Shown here: one piece after another, positions 1 through 9,157 of the stretch | Position numbering within the stretch: position 1 is the stretch's first letter | Layout: every line of letters begins with the position of its first letter | Assembly: GCA_017848965.1 (NCBI GenBank) | Contig: JAFIHA010000040.1 | Location: 1 to 64,000 of the forward strand | DNA: 64,000 nt | Source: Dechloromonas aromatica (nom. nud.) | Lineage (GTDB): Bacteria > Pseudomonadota > Gammaproteobacteria > Burkholderiales > Rhodocyclaceae | Direction: 5' to 3' | Translations under genes and position numbers: made by a program | The notes under the pieces: model-generated | Told to the model about the DNA's origin: nothing | Database searches by the model: none | The model's input: only the letters and a program-made list of their open reading frames with translations

Positions 1-223
1 ACCGAGCGGAACGGAAACACCCAAGGCTTAAACCTTGGCCATTCAGCAGAGACGCCTTTCGGGGCCCCCATGTGGAGCGCCGAGCAACGGAGAAGGGCCG
101 GGGGAAGTCGGCGAGCACTGTTTGAGGCCCGCAGGGCCGAGGTGCGCAGCCGCCCGGCCCTTCGAGTAGCGCAGGGGAGTCGGCGCAGCCGACCGCGCAA
201 CCTGGGGTGGCTTTTTCTTTGGC

Positions 224-253
224 TACTTTCTTTTTTCCAAAAAAAAGAAAGTA
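224..253. terminator. AT-rich perfect hairpin downstream of hypD
   Basis: TACTTTCTTTTTT (224-236) pairs perfectly with AAAAAAGAAAGTA (241-253) around a four-base CCAA loop, giving a 13-bp stem. It lies about 100 bases beyond the hypD stop on the transcript side. It could end or protect the hydrogenase transcript, although an AT stem without a following T run is not a classical terminator. It may instead be part of a dispersed repeat. Confidence 0.4.
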
Positions 254-269
254 CGCCCGCCGGTCAACG

Positions 270-333
270 GCGGAACCCAGTGGTTCAGCAAACAACCACG
301 CCCGCCCGCCAGGCGCGGAACCCAGTGTTTCAG
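270..333. repeat. Near-perfect 19-base direct repeat
   Basis: GCGGAACCCAGTGGTTCAG at 270-288 recurs at 315-333 as GCGGAACCCAGTGTTTCAG, one mismatch, with a 45-base period. Both copies sit in a GC-rich context beginning CGCCCGCC. The repeat lies between the AT-rich hairpin and the hypD stop codon. Its function is unknown. Confidence 0.5.
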
Positions 334-353
334 TGACCAAAAAGGCCCGCGCC

Positions 354-1481
354 TCAGGCCACATCCTTATACCGCCCATAAGTGTAATGCGCCGCACAGG
401 CACCTTCCGACGACACCATGCACGACCCCACCGGATTCTCCGGCGTACACACCGTCCCGAAGATCTTGCAATCCTGCGGCCGCTTCACCCCACGCAAAAT
501 CGCCCCGCACTCACAAGCCTTGTGATCCGCCACCGAGGCATAGCGCACCGGATAGCGCTTCTCCGCGTCAAATTCGGCGAACGTGCCGCGAATGCGCAGC
601 GCCGAGTACGGCAAAACGTTCAAACCCCGCCATTCGAAGTGCTTGCGCATCTCGAAGACCTCAGCGACCAAGGCCTGCGCTTTCAGGTTGCCGTCACGGT
701 CAACAGCGCGCGAGAACTCGTTTTCCACCTCGGCGCGGCCTTCGTTGACCTGGCGGATCAGCATGCGGATCGCCTGCATCACGTCGAGCGGCTCAAAGCC
801 GGCGATGACTACCGGCTTTCGGTATTCCTCGGCGAAGAATTCGTAGGGCCGGCTGCCGATGATCGTCGACACATGCGCCGGGCCGACGAAGCCATCGAGT
901 GGGACGGTGCCCCACTGACGCACTTCAGGCGATTCGAGGATGCTGGAGATCGCCGACGGCGTCAGCACGTGGCAGCAGAGCACCGAGAAATTCTTCAGGC
1001 CGAGCGCGGCGGCCTGCTTGATCGCCACTGCGGTGGGCGGCGTCGTTGTTTCGAAGCCGATGGCGAAGAAGACGACCTGTTTGTCCGGGTTTTTCTGCGC
1101 CAATGTGACAGCGTCGGCACTCGAATAGACCATGCGGATGTCGCCGCCCCGGGCCTTGGCTTTGAGCAGTGACAGGCTGTCGGAGGCCGGCACGCGCAGG
1201 CAGTCGCCGTAGGTGCATAGCGTCACGCCCTCGTCGAGCGCCAGGCGGATGGCCTGGTCGACGCGGCCGATCGGCAACACACAGACCGGGCAGCCGGGGC
1301 CGTGGATCATGCGCACGTTGGCCGGCAGCAGGTCGGAGACGCCGTAGCGCGAGATGGCGTGGGTGTGGCCGCCGCAGAATTCCATGAAATGGTAGTCGCG
1401 GTTCGGGTCGGCCTCGGCGCGGATGCTGGCGGCGATCTTCTGCGCCACCTCGCCGTCGCGGAATTCGGCTATGTACTTCAT
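354..1481 (-). CDS. hypD: Hydrogenase maturation protein HypD
   Basis: HypD is the iron-sulfur scaffold on which, with HypC, the Fe(CN)2CO group of [NiFe]-hydrogenase is built before transfer to the large subunit. The 375-residue product has the family length. It carries the CGGHTH motif near residue 36, the GPGCPVCVLP motif near residue 61, and a C-terminal cysteine cluster (CECGAI, DCKIFGTVC, SCMVSSEGAC) that should hold the [4Fe-4S] cluster. The ATG overlaps the hypC stop codon as ATGA, so the two are probably translationally coupled. It is the last recognisable gene of the operon in this window. Confidence 0.97.
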   Translation of the reverse strand: MKYIAEFRDGEVAQKIAASIRAEADPNRDYHFMEFCGGHTHAISRYGVSDLLPANVRMIHGPGCPVCVLPIGRVDQAIRLALDEGVTLCTYGDCLRVPASDSLSLLKAKARGGDIRMVYSSADAVTLAQKNPDKQVVFFAIGFETTTPPTAVAIKQAAALGLKNFSVLCCHVLTPSAISSILESPEVRQWGTVPLDGFVGPAHVSTIIGSRPYEFFAEEYRKPVVIAGFEPLDVMQAIRMLIRQVNEGRAEVENEFSRAVDRDGNLKAQALVAEVFEMRKHFEWRGLNVLPYSALRIRGTFAEFDAEKRYPVRYASVADHKACECGAILRGVKRPQDCKIFGTVCTPENPVGSCMVSSEGACAAHYTYGRYKDVA

Positions 1482-1729
1482 CAGTGCAGCGTCAGGCCGT
1501 CGCCGTCGGCGGTCAACTGGCCCATTTCGGCAAACAGCTTGAGCGTCTGTTCGGCTTCTTCCGGGTCGAGCTTGTTCAGCGCAAAGCCGACATGGACGAT
1601 GACGTAGTCGCCGACGGCGACGCCTTCGACCAGCGACAGTGAGATTTCCTTGCGCACGCCGGCAAGATCGACGACGGCGTTGTCGCCGTCACGCAGTTCA
1701 ACGACCTGGGCGGGAATCGCGAGACACAT
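1481..1729 (-). CDS. hypC: Hydrogenase maturation chaperone HypC
   Basis: HypC carries the iron-cyanide-carbonyl moiety together with HypD and delivers it to the hydrogenase large-subunit precursor. The 82-residue product starts MCLAIPAQVV; the cysteine right after the initiator Met is the essential residue of the family and fixes the start. It overlaps hypD at the stop/start codons and follows the second hybE-like gene by 21 bases. HupF (8855-9157) is a second member of the same family in the operon. Confidence 0.96.
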   Translation of the reverse strand: MCLAIPAQVVELRDGDNAVVDLAGVRKEISLSLVEGVAVGDYVIVHVGFALNKLDPEEAEQTLKLFAEMGQLTADGDGLTLH

Positions 1730-1750
1730 GGGGCTTCCTTTCGGGGGAGT

Positions 1751-2248
1751 TCAACCGCGCCCGGCCAGGCGGCGGAAGAAGCCGCGCCGGTCGACCGGCT
1801 GCGGCTCGGGGTTCGGGGGCGTCGGCGCGGTGGCCGGCGGTTCGAAAAGCAGGTGCAGCGCGTCCATCGCGGTGCGCAGCGCAGCGTCCTGGTCGGCGAG
1901 TTCGTCAACCGGCGCCAGGATGGGGACGAAGAAGCTTGCCGGCAGGTCCGGGTCGTCGCCGCGTTCGCTGATCAGGTCGAGATCGCCAGCCGGGAAGCCG
2001 ACGCGCAGGGTCTGTTCGACCGGCAGCTCGCGCCACAGTTCGCCGCCGCCGGGGAGCAGCAAGAGGTGGATGAACCAGGGGGTGACGACGGCGCCGATCC
2101 AGTCGCCGCGATAACGCCGGAAGCCGGCGATGTCGACCGAGAGGCCGGGGTGGCCGCCGTTCAGCGTGGCCTGCCAGCGCCGGTAACGGGCGAGCACGCG
2201 CGGCGCCGGGTTGTCGGTGTGGATGGCAGCGCTGGCCGGTATGTTCAT
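1751..2248 (-). CDS. Second HybE/HupJ-family hydrogenase assembly chaperone
   Basis: The 165-residue product belongs to the HybE/HupJ family and is clearly paralogous to HupJ (6873-7346). Both share the block W-(V/I)-GA-V-VTPW followed by a hydrophobic LLxLPG stretch, and a phenylalanine-rich FxSP/FVP segment. HybE-type proteins are proofreading chaperones for hydrogenase export and assembly. I chose the ATG at 2248, which overlaps the hypF stop. The C-terminus is proline-rich and then ends DRRGFFRRLAGRG, resembling a twin-arginine motif placed at the wrong end. Its position between hypF and hypC rather than inside the hup block is unusual; it may act at a later step or on another hydrogenase. 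Confidence 0.8.
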   Translation of the reverse strand: MNIPASAAIHTDNPAPRVLARYRRWQATLNGGHPGLSVDIAGFRRYRGDWIGAVVTPWFIHLLLLPGGGELWRELPVEQTLRVGFPAGDLDLISERGDDPDLPASFFVPILAPVDELADQDAALRTAMDALHLLFEPPATAPTPPNPEPQPVDRRGFFRRLAGRG

Positions 2249-4542
2249 GCCTTGTCTCCGTGCATTTGCCGGGCGACCCAGGCCTGGCCCAGCGCCAGAC
2301 CGCCGTCGCCGGCGGGGACGGCGCGCGCTTCGAGGACTTCGATGCCGGCCGCCGTCAAACGGTGGCGCAGCGCGTCGAGGAGGATGGCGTTCGCCGCGCA
2401 GCCGCCGCCGACTGCCATTTTCGCAAGTTTTTCGCGGTCGACCGCAAACATCGCCCACTCGGCGAGGCCGGCGGCGACGGTGGCGTGGAACAGCGCGGCG
2501 CCTTGTCCGGCATCCGTGCAATCGAGCAGCGCGGGCAGCAACGGCGAGAAGTCGAGGATATCGCCGGCTATCCGCCAGCCGCCGACCAGCGGCTCGACCG
2601 GGCCGTGCGCCGCCGCCCGGCCTTCGAGTTCCATCGCCGCCTGACCTTCGTAACGCGAAACGTCGCGCACGCCGAGCAGGCCGGCGGCGGCGTCGAACCA
2701 GCGGCCGAGGCTGGAAGTCGGCGGGCAGCGCAGTTGGCGGTCGAGCAGCGTGAGCAGCGGACCGGCCTCGCGTTCCGGCCAGGTGCGCGCCAGCCAGCCG
2801 GCGACCTGGTCGCCGAGGCCGGCGCCGTGCAGCGCGGCAATCGCCATCCGCCACGGCTCGCGCGCCGCGCGGTCGCCGCCGGGCAGGGCCAGCGGGCGCA
2901 GATGGCCGAGGCGGCGACAGGCGGCGCCGTCGACGCGCAGCAGTTCACCGCCCCAGGCGCCACCATCCGGGCCGAGGCCGACGCCGTCGAGCGCCAGCCC
3001 CAATAGCGGGCCGTTGACACCATTTTCGGCGCAGATCGCGCCAATATGCGCGTGGTGATGGCCGACGGCGCGCGCCGGCACGCCGAGTTCGCCGGCCAGA
3101 CGCAGGGCCAGCGCGGTCGACGCGTAATCCGGATGTAAATCGTGGGCGATCAGCGCCGGTTTGATGTCGAGCACGGCGAGCAGATGGGTGACGGTTTCTT
3201 CCAGGAAGGCCAGCGTCGCCGCGTTGTCGAGGCTGCCGATGTGCTGCGAGACGAAAGCCTCGCGCCCGCGCAGCACGCAGACGGCGTTCTTCAGGTGGGC
3301 GCCGAGCGCCAGCACCGACGGGCCGTCGTCGGCGAGCGGGATGGGCAGCGGCACGTAACCGCGGGCGCGGCGCAGGAAGGCTGGCGCGCCATCCGTTACG
3401 CGCACCACCGAATCGTCGCAGCGGACGACGATGTCGCGGTCGTGCATCAGGAAGGCGTCGGCGATGCCGTTCAGACGTTGCAGCGCTTCGGCGTTGCCGG
3501 TGACCAGCGGCTCGCCCTGTGGGTTGGCGCTGGTCATCACCAGCAGCAGGTCGCTGGGTTCGGCGAGCCAGTCGGTGCCGGACGGCCGGCCGGCGGCTTC
3601 GTGCCAGAGCAGCAGGTGTAAAGGCGTCGCCGGGCGCATGACGCCAAGCCAGGGCAGGCCGGGGGCGACGCTGGCCAGTTCGGAGCCGCCCTTGCGGCAG
3701 AGGACGATGGGCGCGGCGAGATCGGCGAACAGCGCCCGCTCGCCGTCGCCGAATTCGGCGTAAGCGGCGAGCGCGGCGGGGTTGAGGCCCATCACCGCGA
3801 AAGGTTTGGCCTCGCGCGCCTTGCGTTGGCGCAGTTCGGCGACGGCGTCGGGGTTGCGTGCGTCGCAGGCGAGGTGGAAGCCGCCCAGGCCCTTGATCGC
3901 GACAATGCGGCCGGCGCGCAGCAGGGCAAGCGTGGCGGCGATGGGATCGTCACCGCCAGCCGCGAGATCGGCGCCATTTTCATCGAGCAGTTGCAACTGC
4001 GGTCCGCAATCGGGGCAGCAGGTGGTTTCGGCGTGAAAGCGGCGGTCGGCCGGGTCGGTGTATTCGCTCGTGCACGGCGCGCACAGCGGAAAAGCGGCCA
4101 GGCTGGTACGGGCGCGGTCGTAGGGAATGCCAGCGCTGACGGTATAGCGCGGGCCGCAGTGGGTGCAGGTGGTGAAGGCGTAACGCCAGCGGCGGCCCTT
4201 GGGGTCGCAGAGGTCGGCGATGCAGTCCGGGCAGATCGCTGCGTCCGGGCCGATGGCGGTGCGCACCGTGCCGGCGACGCTGTCGCGGATGACGAAACCG
4301 GGCGCCGGGCGTTCGTCGCTGGCACTGCTGTCGATGGCGTCGATGCGGGCGAGCGGCGGGATTTCGCGCGGCAGGCGGGCGAGGAAGTCGTCCAGCTGCG
4401 CGCCGGCGGCGAGCAGCGTGACGCCGTCGCCGTCGTTGCGCACCCAGCCGGCGATGCCGAGTTCGCCGGCCAGCCGCCAGACGTAGGGGCGAAAGCCGAC
4501 GCCCTGGACGAGGCCGCGGATGTGCAGCAGGCGAGCGCTCAC
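2245..4542 (-). CDS. hypF: Carbamoyltransferase HypF
   Basis: HypF uses carbamoyl phosphate and ATP to place a carbamoyl group on the HypE C-terminal cysteine, the first step in making the cyanide ligands. From the N-terminus of the 765-residue product: an acylphosphatase domain ([13 protein letters not shown], about residues 10-22), two zinc-finger units with paired CxxC motifs (CPDC, CTHC, CAPC, CPDC; about 110-180), a YrdC-like domain ([14 protein letters not shown]) and a Kae1-like carbamoyltransferase domain containing HHHAHIGA. I start it at the GTG at 4542, which overlaps the hypB stop as GTGA and directly precedes the acylphosphatase domain. Confidence 0.96.
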   Translation of the reverse strand: MSARLLHIRGLVQGVGFRPYVWRLAGELGIAGWVRNDGDGVTLLAAGAQLDDFLARLPREIPPLARIDAIDSSASDERPAPGFVIRDSVAGTVRTAIGPDAAICPDCIADLCDPKGRRWRYAFTTCTHCGPRYTVSAGIPYDRARTSLAAFPLCAPCTSEYTDPADRRFHAETTCCPDCGPQLQLLDENGADLAAGGDDPIAATLALLRAGRIVAIKGLGGFHLACDARNPDAVAELRQRKAREAKPFAVMGLNPAALAAYAEFGDGERALFADLAAPIVLCRKGGSELASVAPGLPWLGVMRPATPLHLLLWHEAAGRPSGTDWLAEPSDLLLVMTSANPQGEPLVTGNAEALQRLNGIADAFLMHDRDIVVRCDDSVVRVTDGAPAFLRRARGYVPLPIPLADDGPSVLALGAHLKNAVCVLRGREAFVSQHIGSLDNAATLAFLEETVTHLLAVLDIKPALIAHDLHPDYASTALALRLAGELGVPARAVGHHHAHIGAICAENGVNGPLLGLALDGVGLGPDGGAWGGELLRVDGAACRRLGHLRPLALPGGDRAAREPWRMAIAALHGAGLGDQVAGWLARTWPEREAGPLLTLLDRQLRCPPTSSLGRWFDAAAGLLGVRDVSRYEGQAAMELEGRAAAHGPVEPLVGGWRIAGDILDFSPLLPALLDCTDAGQGAALFHATVAAGLAEWAMFAVDREKLAKMAVGGGCAANAILLDALRHRLTAAGIEVLEARAVPAGDGGLALGQAWVARQMHGDKA

Positions 4543-5624
4543 TTGGCCGCCAGTTGTCGCTCCAGGTCGGCGATGCGCGCCTTCAGCGCGGCGACGTTGT
4601 CGGCCAGACGGGCGCGCTGGGCGGCAACGCCGGCGTCGATCCAGGCCAGCCAGTCGGCCATCCCCTCGCCCGTCGTCGCCGAGACGCGGAACACGGTCAG
4701 CTTGGGATTGACGCGGCGCGCGTTGGCTTCGGCGAGGTCGGCGTCGAACTGCAGGTAGGGCAGCAGGTCGCACTTGTTGAGCAGCATCACATCGGCGGCG
4801 GCGAACATGTCCGGGTACTTGAGCGGCTTGTCTTCGCCCTCGGTGACCGAGAGGATCGCCACCTTGTGCTGCTCGCCTAGGTCGAAGGCGGCCGGGCAGA
4901 CGAGATTGCCGACGTTCTCGATCAGGAACAGCGAGCCGTCGGCCGGCTGCAGGCGTTCCATCGCGTGGCCGACCATGTGCGCGTCGAGGTGGCAGCCCTT
5001 GCCGGTGTTGATCTGTAGCGCCGGGGCGCCGGTGGCGCGGATGCGCTCGGCGTCGTTGGCAGTTTGCTGGTCGCCTTCGACGACGGCGATGGCGAGCCGA
5101 GCCTGCAGCGCCTCGATGGTCTTGACCAGCAGCGTCGTCTTGCCCGAGCCCGGGCTGGACACCAGGTTGAGCGCGAAGACGCCGTGCTCGTCGAACCAGG
5201 CGCGGTTCTTCGTTGCGTAGCCGTCGTTCTTGGACAGGATGTCGCGCTCGATCTGCACCATGCGCGCCTGGCTCATGCCGGGAACGTGGGCGCGCGCCGG
5301 GCCGCTGCCGTAGTCGAGGTCGCCGTGGTGGTGGTGCGCTTCGCCATGCGCGTGATCGTGCTCATGCCCATGGTCGTGCGCGTGACCATGCTCGTGGGCG
5401 TGCTCGCCGTGATGGACGTGCTCATGCACATGCGTCGTGCCGTCGGCGTGCGTATGGGCATGGCCGTGGGCGTCGGCAATCTCGCCATCGTGGCTGTGCG
5501 CATGTTCGTACTCGTGCGCGTGGCCGTGTTCATGCACCGTGCCGTCGGCATGGACATGGCGGTGCGCGTGCGCCTCGCCCTCGATTTTCACTTCGCCGTC
5601 ACCGCAGCCGCAAACTGTACACAT
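4539..5624 (-). CDS. hypB: Nickel-inserting GTPase HypB with histidine-rich domain
   Basis: HypB, with HypA, loads nickel into the hydrogenase large subunit at the cost of GTP. The 361-residue product begins [10 protein letters not shown], the high-affinity N-terminal metal motif. It continues with a very long His/Asp/Glu-rich tract from about residue 17 to 105, then the SIMIBI GTPase domain with P-loop [10 protein letters not shown] near residue 156 and the NKCDLL specificity motif. The His tract suggests nickel storage as in rhizobial HypB. A short coiled-coil-like tail of Ala/Leu/Arg closes the protein. The gene follows hypA by 18 bases and overlaps hypF. Confidence 0.97.
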   Translation of the reverse strand: MCTVCGCGDGEVKIEGEAHAHRHVHADGTVHEHGHAHEYEHAHSHDGEIADAHGHAHTHADGTTHVHEHVHHGEHAHEHGHAHDHGHEHDHAHGEAHHHHGDLDYGSGPARAHVPGMSQARMVQIERDILSKNDGYATKNRAWFDEHGVFALNLVSSPGSGKTTLLVKTIEALQARLAIAVVEGDQQTANDAERIRATGAPALQINTGKGCHLDAHMVGHAMERLQPADGSLFLIENVGNLVCPAAFDLGEQHKVAILSVTEGEDKPLKYPDMFAAADVMLLNKCDLLPYLQFDADLAEANARRVNPKLTVFRVSATTGEGMADWLAWIDAGVAAQRARLADNVAALKARIADLERQLAAK

Positions 5625-5642
5625 CCTTGTCCCCCTTGTTAT

Positions 5643-5984
5643 CTAGTCGATGGCGATTTCGCGCACCCGCATCTCGGTGCCGGCCGTCGGTTGAACCTGG
5701 TGGCTGCCGCAAACCGGGCAGGCGCCGTAAAGCTCGCTGATCGTAACCGTCGTCGCGCACTTCATGCACCAGCCGGCGCCGGGCACGGCGACGATCTCCA
5801 GCGCCGCGCCGTCGGCGATGCCGCCCCGGGTGACGACGTCGAAGCAGAAGCGCAGCGCTTCCGGTTCGACCGACGACAACTGGCCGATCTCGAGCACGAC
5901 CAGGCCGACCCGGGCGGCGTTCTCGCGCCGCGCGGTGTCCTCGACCAGTTCGATGATGCCTTCGGCCAGCGACATTTCATGCAT
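5643..5984 (-). CDS. hypA: Nickel metallochaperone HypA
   Basis: HypA binds nickel through its N-terminus and a structural zinc through two CxxC pairs, and hands nickel to the hydrogenase with HypB. The 113-residue product starts MHEMSLAEG, the family signature whose His2 binds nickel; this fixes the ATG at 5984 although the frame is open further upstream. The zinc site is seen as CMKC and CPVC in the second half. The start overlaps the end of hupK by eight bases. Confidence 0.96.
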   Translation of the reverse strand: MHEMSLAEGIIELVEDTARRENAARVGLVVLEIGQLSSVEPEALRFCFDVVTRGGIADGAALEIVAVPGAGWCMKCATTVTISELYGACPVCGSHQVQPTAGTEMRVREIAID

Positions 5985-6876
5985 CTTGCCACTCCACTTG
6001 GTAAGGCAGGCAGGGATCGAGCGCCAGGATCGCCGCCTCCAGTCCCTGGCGGGCTGCCTCGGCCGTTGCATAGCGCCGGTCGGCGAGCAGCGCCGCGAGT
6101 TTTTCCGGCCGGGCGAAACTCGCATCGGTCGGTGCTTCGAGATGATACCGCGCGACCTTGCCGTCGCGTAGCGCGATCGCGTGCGTCAGGACACCGCGCG
6201 CGGTCAGCGTCTGGGCAACGCCGAGTCCGTCGCCGCCAGCGGCGGCGAGCGGAAATGCTTGGCCGGCTTCGAGCGCGGCGGCCGCCCGGGCAACGTCGGC
6301 GACGCGCGCCAGGTAGGCGGCGGCAATGTCGGCGGTACTGGCCAGGGCTGGCCGTTCGCTTCCCGGCGTACGCCACCAGGCGAGCCAGGCGGCGACGTCG
6401 AGTTGCGGCCAGGTCGGGGCGACGCCACGGTCGTCGAGGACGATCCGGCAGCGCTCGACCAGCGGACACAGCGTTTCCTCGATCAGGCGGCGGGTGGCGC
6501 CGTTGCCGTCGACGCCGAGACGGGCGCTGCGCCAGGCGGCGAATTCCTCGCGCGCCGCTGGCAGGCCGCAGGCCACCGGCCAGTCGAGGAGCAGCCGCCA
6601 CAGGTTTTCGTGCAGCACTTCCAGCCACAGCAGGCGGGTGTCGATCGCGTCGCAGGGAGCGCTGCGGCCTTCGGCGGCGGCCAGGGCGGCGCGCGCTGTG
6701 ACCCGCTGTGCCTCGCCGCACAGCGCGTAGAGGTGCGGGATCAGGCGCACCGCGGCGTCCGGATTCTGGCCGACGAAGAGGCGCGTCATCGCCGGCCGTT
6801 CGAGGACGACGCCGGCGATGCGCACCCTGTTTTCCGCGAAACTGGCGCGGACGGTCAGGCTGCCGCCCGGGTTCAT
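5977..6876 (-). CDS. hupK: Hydrogenase expression/formation protein HupK
   Basis: The 299-residue product lies where HupK is found, between hupJ and hypA. HupK proteins look like degenerate hydrogenase large subunits without the full set of active-site cysteines and are thought to act as a scaffold during assembly. Residues such as LFVGQNPDAAVRLIPHLYALCGEAQ near residue 31 resemble the region around the first large-subunit motif. Assignment leans on position as well as sequence. The start overlaps the hupJ stop as ATGA. Confidence 0.8.
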   Translation of the reverse strand: MNPGGSLTVRASFAENRVRIAGVVLERPAMTRLFVGQNPDAAVRLIPHLYALCGEAQRVTARAALAAAEGRSAPCDAIDTRLLWLEVLHENLWRLLLDWPVACGLPAAREEFAAWRSARLGVDGNGATRRLIEETLCPLVERCRIVLDDRGVAPTWPQLDVAAWLAWWRTPGSERPALASTADIAAAYLARVADVARAAAALEAGQAFPLAAAGGDGLGVAQTLTARGVLTHAIALRDGKVARYHLEAPTDASFARPEKLAALLADRRYATAEAARQGLEAAILALDPCLPYQVEWQDA

Positions 6877-7346
6877 CCGCGCAGGCCGAGGAAGGCGCGC
6901 CGGCTGGCGGGCGGCGTGGCGGCCGCCGCCGCTGGTGCCGCGAGCGGGTCGTTGAACAGCGCGGTGATCGCCGCCAGTGCGGTCAGCCGCGCCTGCTCGT
7001 GGCTGGCGAAATCGCCGGCCGGCGAGAACAGCGAGCAGAGATGGTAGCGGCCGAGCCGGTCCTCGTCGGCGACGATGAACTCATAGACGCCGGACGGAAA
7101 GCGCCAGTCGCAATGGTTGCCGGCCGCCGCCGCCGGCCAGTCGGCGTGGCCGGGCAGGCAGAGTAGGTTGATCGCCCACGGCGTGACCAGCGCGCCGACC
7201 CAGTGACCGGATTCGGCGCGTCGGAAGCCGAGCGCCTCGACCGTCAGCGCCGGGTTGCAGATCGGCAGCCCGGCCATGCGCGTCGCCGCGATGTCGGCGA
7301 AGACGGCCGCAATGTCGGCCGTCGGATCTTCCGCCCAGGGTTTCAC
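6873..7346 (-). CDS. hupJ: Hydrogenase assembly chaperone HupJ (HybE family)
   Basis: The 157-residue product is a HybE-family chaperone in the canonical hupIJK position. Visible family features are [19 protein letters not shown] near residue 46 and the FSPAGDF segment. The GTG at 7346 overlaps the hupI stop as GTGA and I take it as the start; upstream in-frame codons read arginine-rich nonsense through hupI. The protein ends [10 protein letters not shown], close to the S-R-R-x-F-L-K twin-arginine consensus but at the C-terminus. The paralogue at 1751-2248 has a similar tail. Confidence 0.88.
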   Translation of the reverse strand: MKPWAEDPTADIAAVFADIAATRMAGLPICNPALTVEALGFRRAESGHWVGALVTPWAINLLCLPGHADWPAAAAGNHCDWRFPSGVYEFIVADEDRLGRYHLCSLFSPAGDFASHEQARLTALAAITALFNDPLAAPAAAAATPPASRRAFLGLRG

Positions 7347-7543
7347 GCGGCGATCACCATGAACTTGTGTTTCGGCGCGTCGCAACCGGGGCAGCACCAG
7401 TCGTCGGGCAGCTCGGCGAAGGGCGTGCCGGGGGCGATGCCGCGCACGTCGTCGCCCTCCGCCGGGTCGTAGACCCACCAGCAGACGCCGCATTCGAGGC
7501 GGTCGGCGGGCTGTACGGCGCGGAAGCTGCCCTCGAAGATCAC
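7343..7543 (-). CDS. hupI: Rubredoxin HupI
   Basis: This 66-residue rubredoxin binds one iron through four cysteines seen as ECGVCWW and CPGCDAPK. Hydrogenase-linked rubredoxins are thought to help keep the small-subunit clusters or maturation steps working in the presence of oxygen. The GTG start at 7543 overlaps the hupH stop as GTGA. The second knuckle is CPGCD rather than the commoner CPxCG, a variation often found in this subfamily. Confidence 0.93.
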   Translation of the reverse strand: MIFEGSFRAVQPADRLECGVCWWVYDPAEGDDVRGIAPGTPFAELPDDWCCPGCDAPKHKFMVIAA

Positions 7544-8403
7544 AGCGGCTCCGCCATCATGTCGAGGTATTCGCGCAGGCGTTCCAGCGAATCGGCGAAG
7601 TCGTCGTCGGCGGCGAGCGCCACTTCCGGCATGCCGACGATCTCGATCGAATTGAGGATCAGCGCGTCCATGCTGTTGAAGTATTGCACCCACCAGACGT
7701 TCTTCAGGCGCGTGCTGGTGATTCGGCAGTTGCCGTAGCCGCGCGACAGGATCGACACCTCGCGGTGGCCGAGCCAGCCGTAGAGCGCGTCGAGGTCGCC
7801 TTCGCTGACCGGCAGCAGGCTCAGGTTGATGACGTGGGCGGCGTCGCCCGGCTGCCAGGCGGTGGCCTGCATGCGGATTTCCTCGATCAGGGCCGGCGCG
7901 TTCATGCAGTCGGCGGCGTATTCCGGCGCGGCGAGGACGCTGCTCGCGCATTCCTGCATCGCGTCGACGAGGACGGCGGGAATGCTGGCGGTTTCCAGGC
8001 GGTCGGCGAGGATGGCGCCGTCGTCGGCGATTTCCAGGACGCGCCAGACGCCGGCGAAGGCGGTTTCCTGAACGCGCCAATGGCGCGGCGCGGTGGTGAA
8101 GGCGCTGACTTCGCCGAAACCGAGCGACTGGGTGATCACGTCGCGCACGCCGGCCGGTAGCCTGGCCAGGTCGGCCGTCGCGCCGCCGTCGAGACCGGCC
8201 TCGGTGGCGCGGACGACGAAGTCGCCGAGCAACTGGAGCACGGCGGCGACGGTTTCGGGTGCCACGTTCTCCGGCAGGTAGGGCGCCGCGAAGGTCTGCA
8301 TGTCCTTCGGCATCGGCAGGTAGTCGGGCGCTTCATCGCCTTGCGAGCCGGGCCCCATGGCGACGACGGAAATCGGGAAGGGACGCAGGGTGGATGGGTT
8401 CAT
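7540..8403 (-). CDS. hupH: Hydrogenase expression/formation protein HupH
   Basis: The 287-residue product matches the HupH/HyaF type in length and position. It shows the N-terminal block [12 protein letters not shown], the glycine-rich segment around DGGATADL, and a C-terminal [20 protein letters not shown] stretch typical of the family. The molecular role is not settled; mutants in other bacteria lose hydrogenase maturation. It overlaps hupG at the start and hupI at the stop. Confidence 0.9.
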   Translation of the reverse strand: MNPSTLRPFPISVVAMGPGSQGDEAPDYLPMPKDMQTFAAPYLPENVAPETVAAVLQLLGDFVVRATEAGLDGGATADLARLPAGVRDVITQSLGFGEVSAFTTAPRHWRVQETAFAGVWRVLEIADDGAILADRLETASIPAVLVDAMQECASSVLAAPEYAADCMNAPALIEEIRMQATAWQPGDAAHVINLSLLPVSEGDLDALYGWLGHREVSILSRGYGNCRITSTRLKNVWWVQYFNSMDALILNSIEIVGMPEVALAADDDFADSLERLREYLDMMAEPL

Positions 8404-8858
8404 GCGCAGGCTCCGGGTTGGCCGGCGCCGAGCACCGGGATGGAAATCGGGCGCGGCCGGGCCGGGCCGGCGGCGAGACGGGCGACTTCGTCGCGGTATT
8501 CCTGCCAGTTGCGGATGCCGTTCAGGCTGCCGAGATAGTCGCCGTCGCGCAGGAAGACGACGGCCGGGGCGCGCGCCACGGCAAAACGCTGCAGCAGCGC
8601 GGCGGCGGCTTCCGGGCCGGCGACCAGGCGGGCGACGTCGGCACCGAGCGCGAGCAGCGCTTCCGGCAGGATGACGCAGGCGTCGAGCACTTCCAGGTTG
8701 CGTTGCGGGTCGTCGGTCAGCAACAGTGCCGCCAGGCCGGCCGGGAAAGCCGGCTGGTCGGCGCTGACGCGGACGAAGCCGTGCTTCTGCTGCATGCGGG
8801 CGATGGCGGTTTCCAGGCGTTCGAGCGAGGTCGGGCCGGCTTTCAGTTCGAAGCTCAT
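8400..8858 (-). CDS. hupG: Hydrogenase accessory protein HupG (HyaE family)
   Basis: The 152-residue product has the HyaE/HupG thioredoxin-like fold, recognisable from the conserved ARAPAVVFLRDGDYLGSLNG strand-turn-strand near residue 106 and from its position. It lacks a CxxC redox pair, as the family does. HyaE-type proteins bind the Tat signal peptide of the hydrogenase small subunit. The ATG at 8858 overlaps the hupF stop. Confidence 0.9.
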   Translation of the reverse strand: MSFELKAGPTSLERLETAIARMQQKHGFVRVSADQPAFPAGLAALLLTDDPQRNLEVLDACVILPEALLALGADVARLVAGPEAAAALLQRFAVARAPAVVFLRDGDYLGSLNGIRNWQEYRDEVARLAAGPARPRPISIPVLGAGQPGACA

Positions 8859-9157
8859 GGGTGCGTCGTCCTCAGGAATTCGGGCAGTTGGGGTTCGCGG
8901 TCGAGATCGGCGAAGAAGGCGGAAAGATCGGTCGCTCCGGCGTTGACCGCGTCGAGCGCGGCAAGGGCGGCGGTGATGGCGGCGGCGCGTTCGGCGTCGA
9001 TCACCTCGCGCGCTGCGTCGAGAAAACAGAGCAGCCAGGTGCCCGGCGCCTGGGCGCCGACCAGCCGGATGTCGATGCGCAGTTCCTCGCCGCGGCTGAG
9101 GCAGCGCGCGTAGTGCTCAGCGCAATCGACGACCTGCGCCGGGATGCCGAGGCACAT
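8855..9157 (-). CDS. hupF: HypC-family chaperone HupF
   Basis: The 100-residue product begins MCLGIPAQVVD, so it has the invariant Cys2 of HypC-family chaperones. HupF is the hydrogenase-specific paralogue of HypC and in Rhizobium stabilises the large subunit under oxygen. It differs from HypC here by a longer C-terminal helix region. The ATG overlaps the hupD stop as ATGA. Confidence 0.93.
   Translation of the reverse strand: MCLGIPAQVVDCAEHYARCLSRGEELRIDIRLVGAQAPGTWLLCFLDAAREVIDAERAAAITAALAALDAVNAGATDLSAFFADLDREPQLPEFLRTTHP

Larger units (their letters stand above)
1..353. other. Non-coding region downstream of hypD
   Basis: I see no credible gene in this stretch. Open frames here have a composition unlike any recognisable protein. 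It contains an AT-rich hairpin and a near-perfect 19-base direct repeat, listed separately, after a GC-rich segment with short palindromic runs. The mixture resembles the dispersed intergenic elements of betaproteobacterial genomes, but copy number cannot be judged from one window. hypE, often the next gene after hypD, is not here. Confidence 0.6.
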
